From Methylobacterium segetis (GTDB taxonomy: Bacteria > Pseudomonadota > Alphaproteobacteria > Rhizobiales > Beijerinckiaceae): DNA of 39,682 bases. Location: contig NZ_SMNT01000047.1 of NCBI RefSeq assembly GCF_004348265.1, forward strand, positions 1-39,682. Reading direction: 5' to 3'. Below, piece by piece: positions 8,123 through 15,494 of this stretch. The notes below the pieces were generated by a model. The model worked only from the letters and a program-made list of their open reading frames with translations. It was not told the DNA's origin and made no database searches. Each line of letters begins with the position of its first letter. The stretch's first letter is position 1. Made by a program: the position numbers and the translations under genes.

Positions 8123-8541
8123 GCCTTGCCTCCCTCGTGCAGTGGACCACCCGGCAGGCGCATGGCGGCAAGCATCATGGCCTCGCGCTGACGCACCCAT
8201 GGGTGCCGGTTGGCGTAACGGTCCCAGAGCCAGGCACCGACCTCGTCCGGCAGATCGCTGCCGTCCTCGTCGGACGGGCCGGGGACTTGGATCCGGAGTC
8301 GGACGCCCGGCGCGAGCTGCTTCACCACGGTGAAGGCGGCGTCAGTCGGCGCCAGCGGGAGCATGGGAGCGCCGCGGATGGTCTCCAGCTGCGCGATTTC
8401 GGTGCGCGCCATCCGGCGGACCCGGTAGGTGCGGTGCGGGAACCGCTCGAAGAACCGGCGGTCGGCCTCGATCACCGTCTCGTTGGCGTCGGTGAGGCGC
8501 TTGAGCCGGCGCTGGGCGGGGCGAGAGAGGGCAAGGTTCAA
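8119..8541 (-). CDS. Hypothetical phage protein in early operon
   Basis: This 140-residue protein overlaps both neighbours by ATGA junctions, which fixes start and stop. The N-terminal region (RPAQRRLKRLTDANETVIEA, then FFERFPHRTYRVRRM) is basic; a middle strand region has FTVVKQLAPGVRLRIQVPGP; an aromatic C-terminal part holds VGAWLWDRYANRHPWVRQRE. Similar small proteins lie upstream of primase genes in alphaproteobacterial prophages, but I know no function. Tight coupling suggests a role in replication. Confidence 0.6.
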   Translation of the reverse strand: MNLALSRPAQRRLKRLTDANETVIEADRRFFERFPHRTYRVRRMARTEIAQLETIRGAPMLPLAPTDAAFTVVKQLAPGVRLRIQVPGPSDEDGSDLPDEVGAWLWDRYANRHPWVRQREAMMLAAMRLPGGPLHEGGKA

Positions 8542-8810
8542 GCGCGGCCTCCCGCCTTGCGGGCGCTCTCGACGAGTCCGTCGGGGAAGTACCAGCGGCC
8601 GAAGCGCTTCACGCCATGACCGCGGCGGGCTCGGCGCAGCGCGGCATCCTCGCTGATGCCCCAGGCCGCGGCAGCGGTCTTGAGCGGCACGAAATTGCCC
8701 ATGTCGCTGGACCGCGAAGGAGAGCCCCGCAGGTAGATGCTGAGGGCGGTCGCCGCGGCGTCGAGGTCGGCCACCAGCTTGGCGAGCTTGGGATCGGAGG
8801 GCGTGCTCAT
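8538..8810 (-). CDS. Small HTH-like phage protein
   Basis: The start at 8810 overlaps the upstream stop and gives 90 residues; an in-frame extension further upstream lies inside the preceding genes and is unlikely. Residues 38-80 (MGNFVPLKTAAAAWGISEDA, then ALRRARRGHGVKRFGRWYFP) look like a MerR/excisionase-type winged helix with a short basic wing. It is probably a DNA-binding protein of the early region. The exact role is unknown. Confidence 0.55.
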   Translation of the reverse strand: MSTPSDPKLAKLVADLDAAATALSIYLRGSPSRSSDMGNFVPLKTAAAAWGISEDAALRRARRGHGVKRFGRWYFPDGLVESARKAGGRA

Positions 8811-9007
8811 GCCCGCCCTCGCCAAGTCTCGACGGCCGGGAATGCCAGTTCGGCGATCAGCGCGGCATGAAGCGGAGAAACACCGAAGCGATGGGCGATG
8901 TGATGGGCTTGCCGGGGCGCAATCTCTGGCGCATATCTCTCGTCGCTGACTTGCCGGAAAGCATTCGAGAGACCCGCCGTCGCCCCGCGATGCGCGGGTT
9001 TCTTCAT
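8807..9007 (-). CDS. Small hypothetical phage protein
   Basis: This 66-residue protein starts at an ATG two bases after the upstream TGA, with a G-rich Shine-Dalgarno-like stretch about 12 bases before. A TTG six bases earlier is less likely. The protein is basic at the N-terminus (MKKPAHRGA) and has a His/Ala-rich helical middle (APRQAHHIAHRFGVSPLHAA). No family is recognised; coupling to both neighbours supports expression. Confidence 0.5.
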   Translation of the reverse strand: MKKPAHRGATAGLSNAFRQVSDERYAPEIAPRQAHHIAHRFGVSPLHAALIAELAFPAVETWRGRA

Positions 9008-9009
9008 GC

Positions 9010-9213
9010 TCAAGCAGCCCCCTGCTGAGCAACGACAGCCGAATTCAGCAGCCGCTCGAATGCGACGACAGGCACCAGCAGGCGCCGTCCGATCTTGATC
9101 GTCGGGATCTCGCCCCTGCCGGCCGCCTGGTAGGCGCTGTTTCGGCTAAGACCTAGCTGCCGTCCTGCCTCCTCGATGCTGATTGTCCTGCGCTGCGACT
9201 GAACCTCCGACAT
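9010..9213 (-). CDS. AlpA/excisionase-like DNA-binding protein
   Basis: The start at 9213 has a perfect AAGGAGG nine bases upstream and gives 67 residues. Residues 10-55 (RRTISIEEAGRQLGLSRNSA, then YQAAGRGEIPTIKIGRRLLV) are a classic HTH_17 excisionase-type winged helix: helix, turn, recognition helix, then a short wing. AlpA-like proteins act as excisionases or activators in prophages and gram-negative phage islands. It is the first gene of the minus-strand early operon, divergent from the ribbon-helix-helix regulator, so it is well placed to control excision or early transcription. Confidence 0.7.
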   Translation of the reverse strand: MSEVQSQRRTISIEEAGRQLGLSRNSAYQAAGRGEIPTIKIGRRLLVPVVAFERLLNSAVVAQQGAA

Positions 9214-9241
9214 CGTCCGGATCCTCCTTTGCACTCAGATG

Positions 9242-9319
9242 CTCGTGCATCGAATTGATGAATTGGTATGGCCTTGCAGTCAAGTCCATTGCATGTGAAA
9301 CTTCGTGCATTGAATGGAT
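9242..9319. promoter_or_regulatory. Direct-repeat operator candidate in divergent promoter
   Basis: Two nearly identical 17-base direct repeats, consensus TCGTGCATYGAATKGAT, start at 9243 and 9303, 60 bases apart. A related inverted element (TCCATTGCATG) lies between them near 9287. The region separates the AlpA-like gene (minus) from the ribbon-helix-helix gene (plus), so these are likely operators for one of the two proteins. Binding is inferred. Confidence 0.4.
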
Positions 9320-9333
9320 TACAGGGGCCTGGG

Positions 9334-9831
9334 ATGACATCCAGCGAAGCTCGAAAGCGTGGCGGACAGCCCAAGCCCGCTGAGGAGCGCAAGAGGAACA
9401 ACCTGACTTTCCGCGCGCGGGATGAATTGCGAGATCGTATTCGGAAGTGCGCCGAGGCGTCTGGAAGGTCAGTAAGCGAAGAGATTGAGCACAGGCTCGA
9501 ACTGTCCCTCGCGCAATCAGATCAGATGCGGTTTGATTTGGGAGAGGATGTCTTCCGCATCGCTCGTGCGATGGCTGGAAGCCTTACGCATATTGAGATG
9601 TGGAGAGAGAAAAACTGGATCGAAGATGATGAGTCGTTCTCTGTATTCCAGGAAACAACTCGCGAACTCATCAGGAATTATCGCGATCAAATCTTGAAGA
9701 ACCGTCGCGCATTTCCACGCGGTGACATGAGTAAGATGTCATCTGAAGAGCTTGCGCAGTATTTTGCGGCCTTAGGGGGCCTAGCCCCACCTCGGCCGCG
9801 AGTGGAGCTCATCGTTACAGACGACGACTGA
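9334..9831 (+). CDS. Arc-like ribbon-helix-helix regulator
   Basis: From the ATG at 9334 the protein has 165 residues; an earlier in-frame ATG at 9268 would run through the operator repeats. After a basic start (MTSSEARKRGGQPKPAEERK), residues 22-60 match the Arc/TraY pattern: NNLTFRARDELRDRIRKCAE, then ASGRSVSEEIEHRLELSL. The longer C-terminal part is helical and probably mediates oligomerisation. It is divergent from the AlpA-like operon and upstream of the integrase by about 30 bases, so it may repress both. GC is somewhat below its neighbours. Confidence 0.65.
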   Translation: MTSSEARKRGGQPKPAEERKRNNLTFRARDELRDRIRKCAEASGRSVSEEIEHRLELSLAQSDQMRFDLGEDVFRIARAMAGSLTHIEMWREKNWIEDDESFSVFQETTRELIRNYRDQILKNRRAFPRGDMSKMSSEELAQYFAALGGLAPPRPRVELIVTDDD

Positions 9832-9863
9832 CTACCCTCGACCCCTTCACCAGGAGATTCGTC

Positions 9864-11021
9864 ATGAAGGGTCACATCCGCGAGCGCTCGCCCGGCCGCT
9901 GGGCCATCATCCTCGACCTCCGCGATCCGGAGACGGGCAAGCGCAAGCGGAAGTGGCACTCGTTCGCCGGCACCAAGCGTGAGGCGCAGAAGGAGTGCGC
10001 CCGCCTCATCACCGCGATGGAGCGCGGCGACTACGTCGAGCCGGGCAAGGAGACCGTGGCGGCCTTCCTCGACCGGTGGCTCGCTCACGCGAAGTCCCAG
10101 GTCACGCCCCGCAGCCATGAGCGCTACACCGAGCTCGCCAGGAAGAACCTCGCCCCGCTCCTCGGCAGCGTCATCCTGACGAAGCTGCGGCCGGAGCAGA
10201 TCTCTGCTGCCTACGCCAAGGCGCTCGTGAGCGGGCGCCGTGACGGCACCGGCGGTCTCTCGCCCCGCACGGTTCACCACATGCACCGCATCCTGCGGCA
10301 GGCGCTTGGACAGGCCGTGAAGTGGCAGATCCTCGCTCGCAACCCGGCCGACGTCGCCGGAGGCCCGCGGGTCGAGAAGGCCAAGATGCGGGCGCTCGAT
10401 GCGCACGAGACGGCGCGCCTCCTCGCTCACTTCCGGCCGACACGCATGTTCATCCCGGTGGTGCTCGGCGCGCTCTGCGGTCTGCGCCGAGGGGAGGTGA
10501 CAGCGCTGCGCTGGCGAGCGGTCGACTTCGCGACCGGCCAGCTCGCGGTCGTCGAGAGCACCGAGCAGACCCGCGGCGGCACGCGCGAGAAGGAGACGAA
10601 GAGCGGCCGGGCGCGCACCGTCGCCCTCCCCTCGCTCGCGCTCGAGGAGCTGCGCCTGCACCGGCTCCGGCAGGCCGAGGAGCTGCTGCGGATTGGCGTG
10701 CGCCTCTCGGACGACATGCACGTCTTCGCCCAGGCCGACGGCTCGCCGGTCCAGCCCAACAGCCTGACGCACGAGTTCACGCGGGTCCTGGCGCTGTCGA
10801 CCGCCCTGCCCCGGGTTCGCTTCCACGATCTCCGGCACAGCCATGCGACGCAGATGCTGGCGAACGGCGTCCACCCGAAGATCGCCCAGGAGCGCCTCGG
10901 GCATTCCAGCGTTGGCATCACGTTGGACCTCTACAGCCATGTCCTCCCGGGGATGCAGGAGGACGCGGCGGCGAAGGTTGACGCTGCCCTTCGCGCGGCC
11001 ATAGAGAAGGCGGCCGTTTGA
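9864..11021 (+). CDS. int: Tyrosine-type site-specific integrase
   Basis: This 385-residue protein starts at an ATG preceded by AGGAG. The N-terminus (to about 60) is an AP2-like arm-binding segment with KGHIRERSPGRWAIILDLRD; residues 62-160 are the SAM-like core-binding domain; residues 175-370 are the catalytic domain. The catalytic set is intact: Arg208 (CGLRRGE), Lys246, His321 and Arg324 (HDLRHSH), His347 (LGHSS) and Tyr357 (LDLYSHV). It catalyses integration and, with an excisionase, excision of the element. It reads toward the tRNA-Ser gene 78 bases away, the probable target. Confidence 0.93.
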   Translation: MKGHIRERSPGRWAIILDLRDPETGKRKRKWHSFAGTKREAQKECARLITAMERGDYVEPGKETVAAFLDRWLAHAKSQVTPRSHERYTELARKNLAPLLGSVILTKLRPEQISAAYAKALVSGRRDGTGGLSPRTVHHMHRILRQALGQAVKWQILARNPADVAGGPRVEKAKMRALDAHETARLLAHFRPTRMFIPVVLGALCGLRRGEVTALRWRAVDFATGQLAVVESTEQTRGGTREKETKSGRARTVALPSLALEELRLHRLRQAEELLRIGVRLSDDMHVFAQADGSPVQPNSLTHEFTRVLALSTALPRVRFHDLRHSHATQMLANGVHPKIAQERLGHSSVGITLDLYSHVLPGMQEDAAAKVDAALRAAIEKAAV

Positions 11022-11024
11022 AAT

Positions 11025-11043
11025 GGTAGCAAAGCGGTAGCAA
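11025..11043. repeat. GGTAGCAA tandem pair, possible integrase arm sites
   Basis: GGTAGCAA occurs at 11025-11032 and 11036-11043, an 11-base period close to one helical turn, just after the integrase stop and before the tRNA gene. Paired repeats at this spot are common for arm-type integrase binding sites. The role is inferred. Confidence 0.4.
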
Positions 11044-11099
11044 CGGGCCATTTCCCGCTGCTCAGACAGAGGCGGATTTCTCAACCTCTGCAATGGTTT

Positions 11100-11189
11100 G
11101 GAAGGGTGGCCGAGTGGTTTAAGGCAGCGGTCTTGAAAACCGCCGTGGGGGCAACTCCACCGTGGGTTCGAATCCCACCCCTTCCGCCA
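11100..11189 (+). tRNA. tRNA-Ser (anticodon TGA)
   Basis: The 90-base gene folds as a class II tRNA: acceptor GGAAGGG pairs with CCCTTCC, the anticodon stem GCGGT/ACCGC encloses CTTGAAA with anticodon TGA, a long variable arm follows, and the T arm is GTGGG-TTCGAAT-CCCAC. CCA is encoded at 11187-11189. It decodes UCA-type serine codons. The phage element lies on its 5' side, which is less usual than the 3' side for tRNA-targeted integration. Confidence 0.95.
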
Positions 11190-11552
11190 GCCCGGCTCCG
11201 CAGCCTCGATGTCCGGGTCGTTCGATGGCCCGCAGAGTGAAATCCGTCAGGCTGCCGCGCCGAACAGGTCGGGGCCGGTCGACGCTGACGGATCGGGCGC
11301 TCGGTTGCAGGAAGGTCGAGTGCGGGCCGGGCGTCGGGCTCGGGCCGGACCATGCCCCGGCCGTGCACCGAGGCAGCTGCCCTCGCCCCGCCGGCCGCTC
11401 TTCGGACGCGACACGATCAGCCTTCGCCGGCGCGGACTCGTTCGGGCATTCCGAGGCGCGTCCATCCGCGATTCCGGGGCCGGGGTCGCGGGCCGTCGCA
11501 ATCACAGACCCGCTCCCGAGCCTTTGGCGGACAACCTCCGGAGCGACGACGG
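11190..11552. other. Intergenic stretch, no supportable gene
   Basis: This 363-base region between tRNA-Ser and the quinone oxidoreductase is GC-rich. Open frames exist but have no start signals or family-like composition. I see no clear terminator, RNA gene or repeat. It marks the return from element to chromosome backbone. Confidence 0.5.
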
Positions 11553-12533
11553 CTAGGGCGTGATGAGCATCGCGCCGCCGAACCGGCGCGCTTCCGCCGC
11601 GACGTGGACATCCGCGATCGCGTCCAGCGGGAACCGCGCGCCGATATCGACCGTCACATGGCCGGCGGCGATCGCGTCGAACAGGTCGGCGGCGTTGGCA
11701 CGGAACGTCGCCGCGTCGGCATTGTGCGGGAAGACGGAGGGCCGGGTCAGGAACAGGCAGCCCTTCTTGTTGAGAAGCTCGGGCTCGATGGCCGGGGCCT
11801 TGCCGGAGGAGGCGCCGTAGCTGACGACGAGGCCGAACGGTGCCGCGCAATCGAGCGACCTGACCAGGGTGTCCTTGCCGATCGCGTCGTAGACGACGCG
11901 GGCCTTGCGGCCCCCCGTTGCCTTCAGGAAGACCTGCGGCCAGTCCGGATCGTTGAGGTCGATCACCTCCGCGCAGCCGGCGGCGAGCGCGGCGTCGCGC
12001 TTCTGCGGCGAGCCCGTCGTGCCGACGACGGTGGCACCGAGCGCCGTTGCCCAGCGCGTGAGGATCTGCCCGACGCCGCCCGCGGCGGAATGGACGAGCA
12101 GGAGGTCGCCCGCCTGCACGGGATGCGTCTTGCGCAGCAGGTACTGCGCCGTCATCCCCTTGAAGAGCAGCGTCGCGGCCGCCTCGTCCGTGACCGTGTC
12201 CGGCAGGGTGACGAGCTTCTCCGCGGGGACGTTGCGCCGGTCCGCGTAGGCCCCGACGCCGGCGTTCATGTAGGCGACCCGGTCCCCGACCGCGATGCCG
12301 GCGACACAGGAGCCGAGCGCCTCGACCACCCCTGCCGCCTCGAAGCCGAGGCCCGTCGGCAGGGGGAGCGGATAAATCCCCGTCCGCTGATAGATGTCGA
12401 TGAAGTTGAAGCCGATGGCGGTCTGGCGGATCTGCACCTCGCCCGGCATCGGCGGCGGGAGGTCCTCCGTCGCGACCGACAGGACCTGCGGAGGGCCGAA
12501 TTCTGTGAGGAGGGCGACGCGTCTTGTCGTCAT
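11553..12533 (-). CDS. NADPH:quinone oxidoreductase (zinc-free MDR family)
   Basis: The ATG at 12533 gives 326 residues, normal for the family. The N-terminal GroES-like domain carries GFNFIDIYQRTGIYPLPLPT (41-60) and VGDRVAYMNAGVGAYADRR, hallmarks of QorA-type enzymes. The Rossmann NADPH site is HSAAGGVGQ (148-156), and the zinc ligands of alcohol dehydrogenases are absent. It should transfer electrons from NADPH to quinones in the cytosol and help against quinone or oxidative stress. A small ArsR-type regulator is divergent 80 bases away with an inverted repeat between, suggesting local control. Confidence 0.88.
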   Translation of the reverse strand: MTTRRVALLTEFGPPQVLSVATEDLPPPMPGEVQIRQTAIGFNFIDIYQRTGIYPLPLPTGLGFEAAGVVEALGSCVAGIAVGDRVAYMNAGVGAYADRRNVPAEKLVTLPDTVTDEAAATLLFKGMTAQYLLRKTHPVQAGDLLLVHSAAGGVGQILTRWATALGATVVGTTGSPQKRDAALAAGCAEVIDLNDPDWPQVFLKATGGRKARVVYDAIGKDTLVRSLDCAAPFGLVVSYGASSGKAPAIEPELLNKKGCLFLTRPSVFPHNADAATFRANAADLFDAIAAGHVTVDIGARFPLDAIADVHVAAEARRFGGAMLITP

Positions 12534-12578
12534 GCGGGTTCCGGCTCCCGGGAAGGCCGCGCCATCACACACGATCTC

Positions 12579-12600
12579 AGGTACGATGCAAGCCATACCT
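12579..12600. promoter_or_regulatory. Inverted repeat, candidate ArsR-type operator
   Basis: AGGTACG at 12579-12585 and CATACCT at 12594-12600 form a six-of-seven inverted repeat with an eight-base spacer. It lies 14 bases before the regulator start and in the promoter region of the divergent quinone oxidoreductase, the expected place for autoregulation plus control of the enzyme. Inferred from position and symmetry. Confidence 0.4.
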
Positions 12601-12613
12601 TTCGAGACGCGCC

Positions 12614-13024
12614 ATGCCCGATGAGTTCGGCCATCCCGCCCCGGACGAGATGGATCTGGGGACGATCTTCGCCGCGCTCGCCGACCCGCTGCGCCGCCAG
12701 GTCGTGCTGACGCTCGCTGCCAGCCCCGACGCGGTCCGCCATTGCAGCTCGTTCGATCTGCCGGTCAGCAAGGCCACCCGCACGCACCATTTCCGCGTGC
12801 TGCGGGAGGCGGGTCTCATCCATCAGGTCGATCAGGGGAACAGCCGCAGCAACCGGCTGCGCGTCGCCGAGCTGCGGCAGCGATTTCCGGCGCTCGTCGA
12901 CCTTCTGCTCACGGAAGCCCGGTCGCGGATATCCCCATCCGGGGATCCCGGGTCGATGCGCCTTGCCCGAGCCGAGGGGGCCCTGCTCCCCGATGGCGAG
13001 CAGCGCTTGCCGGAACCACCCTGA
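12614..13024 (+). CDS. ArsR-family winged-helix regulator
   Basis: The ATG at 12614 gives 136 residues; a longer frame would run back into the promoter. Residues 10-85 form a winged helix: TIFAALADPLRRQVVLTLAA, then DLPVSKATRTHHFRVLREAG and LIHQVDQGNSRSNRLR, with the recognition helix around SKATRTHHF. The metal-binding Cys motif of ArsR/SmtB sensors is absent, as in many redox- or ligand-responsive members. It probably represses the divergent quinone oxidoreductase gene and itself. The C-terminal 35 residues are proline-rich and less typical. Confidence 0.8.
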   Translation: MPDEFGHPAPDEMDLGTIFAALADPLRRQVVLTLAASPDAVRHCSSFDLPVSKATRTHHFRVLREAGLIHQVDQGNSRSNRLRVAELRQRFPALVDLLLTEARSRISPSGDPGSMRLARAEGALLPDGEQRLPEPP

Positions 13025-13217
13025 AGGCCCGCCTTGGGGTCCGGTGCCGCTCAAGGCGTGGGAGACCCCTCCTCCTCGGCGGCTGCGCCGACTTGCTCGG
13101 CCGGCCCTTGCCGCGGATCCGCAGCCGGTGCGTGAAACGGAATCGGGTCGCCGGGACTTAAGCGTTCGGGAGCCGGCCGATCCCGCGTCGCGCTCCGAGA
13201 GCGGATGGGAGGCGAGC

Positions 13218-13364
13218 ATGTCCCTGGTGCTGTTCTTGGTCTTCGTCGGACCCTACCTCGCCCTGGCCGTGTGGAACGTGATGGCCATGCGCGGCGACCG
13301 GAGCTTGCGCCCCGCGGTGGCCCCGGCCTCGCCGGGTCCCGCACGGCCCGGCGACGGGATCTGA
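13218..13364 (+). CDS. Small single-pass membrane protein
   Basis: The ATG at 13218 has GGGAGG eight bases upstream and gives 48 residues. Residues 2-22 (SLVLFLVFVGPYLALAVWNV) form one transmembrane helix, followed by a basic and Pro/Ala-rich cytosolic or periplasmic tail. No family is recognised. The good ribosome site supports it as real. Confidence 0.5.
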   Translation: MSLVLFLVFVGPYLALAVWNVMAMRGDRSLRPAVAPASPGPARPGDGI

Positions 13365-13407
13365 TCCCGCGCCGGGGTCCGGCGTCCCGCGCTGCGCCCG
13401 GCCCGGC

Positions 13408-14454
13408 TCAGGCGAAGAGCATGCCGTCGCCGGGGCCGTGCACGGTGAAGGCTTGGCCCTCGTCGACCCAGCCGGGGCCGGCCGCGCCGTGGTTGATGGC
13501 GTTCGCCTCCGCGGCGTTCGCCGCGTAATGGTGCAGCCCCGTCTGGGTGTTGTAGAAGCGCTCGAGCGTGACCCCGCCCGGCCCCGCCGCGGCCGCGTTC
13601 GCGTAGGCCTCGAAGGCGACGCCCTCGTAATGGTAGGTCGGCAGGGTCTTGAGGATCGTGTCGCGCTCGCCCGCATCCGTCGTGAAGAAGTGCTGGCCGG
13701 TCTTCGTGTCGTAGAAGCGGAACACGTCGATCGTGTTCGGCCCGTCCTGCGGGGTCGCCCAGCCGACACCCTCGTACTGGTAGCTCGGCAGCGTCTTCTG
13801 GATCTGGACCTTCTCGGCCGTGCTCGTGGTGTAGAAATGGTCGCCCGTGGACGTGTCGTAGAAGCGGTAGACCGCCGTCACCCCGGACGCGTCGACCTTC
13901 GGGGCGGGGGCGGGGGTCGGGGCCACCGCCACGGGGGCGGAGCCGGGGGCCGCGCCGTAGAGGGCCTGGATGCCCGCGATGTCGCCCGCCATCAGGCCGG
14001 TGATGGAGGGGCTGATGATCGAGTTCATCACCTCCGGCTTGCCGTTGTAATGGTCGAGCCCCAGCGCGTGGCCGATCTCGTGCAGGGCCACGAGGAAGAA
14101 GTCGACGCCCTGGTTGCTGACGACCTTGCTGCCCGCGGCGTGCCAGCCTTCCGCGGAATCGAAGGTGACGGTGGCCGCGCTCATGCGCTGGCCCGAGAAG
14201 GCGTAGTTCGCGTAGCCCAGCGTGTTGCCGATCCCGTCGATGAGGCCCTGCGTCAGGTCGATGCTGGCGGAGGCGGTCGAGGAGACCTGCTGGAAGCTGA
14301 TATTGGCGACGCTCGACCACGTGGCGAAGGCGGACTGGATGATGCCGGCGAAGGCCGCCGGCAGCGCGGCGTCGATCGCCCAGGTGACCGTGCCGCCGCT
14401 GGTTCCCCGCGCGCCCGCGCCCCAGCGCGGACCCTCAAGCACGTAGTCGGCCAT
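13408..14454 (-). CDS. Matrixin-like metalloprotease with DUF5648-type repeats
   Basis: The ATG at 14454 has GGAGGGG six to eight bases upstream and gives 348 residues. The zincin site HEIGHALGLDH spans 125-135, with Met-turn VMNSII at 142-147, placing it among matrixin/serralysin-type proteases that bind catalytic zinc with three His. A Pro/Ala linker (168-190) leads to a C-terminal domain of three repeats, YRFYDTSTGDHFYTT (196-210), FRFYDTKTGQHFFTT (245-259) and ERFYNTQTGLHHY (298-310), the DUF5648-type lipase/protease-associated repeat. No signal peptide is visible, so type I or other non-Sec export is likely; no exporter genes lie nearby. Confidence 0.82.
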   Translation of the reverse strand: MADYVLEGPRWGAGARGTSGGTVTWAIDAALPAAFAGIIQSAFATWSSVANISFQQVSSTASASIDLTQGLIDGIGNTLGYANYAFSGQRMSAATVTFDSAEGWHAAGSKVVSNQGVDFFLVALHEIGHALGLDHYNGKPEVMNSIISPSITGLMAGDIAGIQALYGAAPGSAPVAVAPTPAPAPKVDASGVTAVYRFYDTSTGDHFYTTSTAEKVQIQKTLPSYQYEGVGWATPQDGPNTIDVFRFYDTKTGQHFFTTDAGERDTILKTLPTYHYEGVAFEAYANAAAAGPGGVTLERFYNTQTGLHHYAANAAEANAINHGAAGPGWVDEGQAFTVHGPGDGMLFA

Positions 14455-14654
14455 GCGTTTCCCCTCCGATGGAAATCGTAGCTTGGCCATTGAGACACTA
14501 AAGGCGTCCTAATTGGGGCGCGCCGGGGACACGATGCTTGCGAGGTATTGCGGCTTACAAAGGGTAAAAACACCCGTACTGGTTGATGCGATATGAAAAT
14601 TATCGCCCATCTTCGCGCGATCGCAGGAATTCGGTCGGTGCATCCCGGGCCGGC

Positions 14655-14939
14655 TCAAGCCTCCGTGAAGAAGACGAACACCTCGCCGGCATCCATCATC
14701 AGCTGCGTGAGGGCGAGGTAGATCAGGATCGGCAGCTTCCGCAGGGCCGCGCCGCCCTCGTCGCGAATCAGCAGGCTCCAGCCCTCGTCGAACTCGGACG
14801 CCTCCCCGCTCCGGCGCATCTCCTGCAAGGCCGCCTCCGCCTCCTCCAGCGCCTCGTCGAGGTCGGCCGCCTCGATGCCCGTGTCGTCCGGGATGACCCG
14901 CTCCCGACACACGAGGTCGAAGTAGAAGCGCTTCAGCAC
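14655..14939 (-). CDS. DUF6894 family protein
   Basis: Start chosen at a GTG (14939) with AGGGGGAG about eight bases upstream, giving 94 residues that begin MLKRFYFDLV; a TTG at 14963 is also in frame. The pattern FYFDLV, DDTGIEAADLDEALEEA, EGWSLLIRDEGGAALRKLPI matches DUF6894, a family of short proteins abundant in Methylobacterium and Bradyrhizobium. Function is unknown. A second, divergent member is encoded at 21409-21651. The A/T-rich stretch upstream probably holds its promoter. Confidence 0.75.
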   Translation of the reverse strand: MLKRFYFDLVCRERVIPDDTGIEAADLDEALEEAEAALQEMRRSGEASEFDEGWSLLIRDEGGAALRKLPILIYLALTQLMMDAGEVFVFFTEA

Positions 14940-14963
14940 GGTCCCGCTCCCCCTGACGGTCAA

Positions 14964-15494
14964 CGATCACTCGCGGCGGATCCGCCAGCCTGAGGTGGGT
15001 CATCGACGTTTTATCAATCGTTTAGATTAATTTCATCCTAACGTAATTGAGTGGATTATATACCTTTATTGCGCGTCTGTTTTATGATTTCAGTCCAGTC
15101 TCGAGCGCAGACGGATTAAGAGGCAAGCTCTTCAGCCGTAACACCTGCTGCCGGCGCACGCGCGCGGCGCGTATCGACGGGGCCGGGATGATGGGCGGGG
15201 CTGACGGTTCGACGAGCGACGGACGGGACGAGTCGGCCGCGCGCCGCGAGCGGGTGCGAGCCCATATCCGCACGGTCCTGCGCCGGCTGAGCGCGCTCGG
15301 AGGAGCGGCGAAGCCCTGAGAGAGGCGCGGGCCGAGGCTCGCGCGGCCTTACCGCTGTCCTTGCCGACGCCGGCGGCGATTCCGCGCGGCCGAGCTCGTG
15401 CGCGCGCCGACCGGCGCACCGGATTCGGGCAGGGGCGCCTTCGTCCTGCGGAGGGGGCTGCGGGAGGGGCGCCGGCCCCTCCCCGCCCGCGCCT
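14964..15494. other. Intergenic stretch with A/T-rich core
   Basis: About 530 bases. Positions 15005-15115 are strikingly A/T-rich against the surrounding sequence (TTTAGATTAATTTCATCCTA and similar), consistent with the promoter of the DUF6894 gene. The only frame that might be real is a 43-residue one at 15188-15319, listed separately. Confidence 0.5.
15188..15319 (+). CDS. Possible 43-residue protein
   Basis: A short frame beginning MMGGADGSTSDGRDESAARR and ending in a basic helix (RVRAHIRTVLRRLSALGGAA). Composition of the C-terminal half is protein-like and a G-rich stretch precedes the ATG, but there is no family and chance occurrence is quite possible in DNA this GC-rich. Confidence 0.25.
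   Translation: MMGGADGSTSDGRDESAARRERVRAHIRTVLRRLSALGGAAKP

Larger units (their letters stand above)
1..11099. mobile_element. Prophage or phage satellite, integrase end
   Basis: A tyrosine integrase, an AlpA/excisionase-like protein, a ribbon-helix-helix regulator, a primase-helicase, a Nu1-like small terminase and a tail tape-measure protein lie next to a tRNA-Ser gene. The early genes form tightly overlapping ATGA-type pairs, as in phage operons. Two convergent genes at 3444-5481 are clearly lower in GC than the rest and look like cargo. The far end is outside the window, so neither att site pair nor total size is known. Layout resembles a phage-inducible island, but the tail gene makes an ordinary or reduced prophage equally possible. 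The right limit at the tRNA is approximate. Confidence 0.85.

Noticed and set aside
9687..11093. Minus-strand open frame of 468 codons opposite the integrase
   Set aside because: Arg/Ala/Leu-rich shadow; the plus strand has all integrase catalytic residues.
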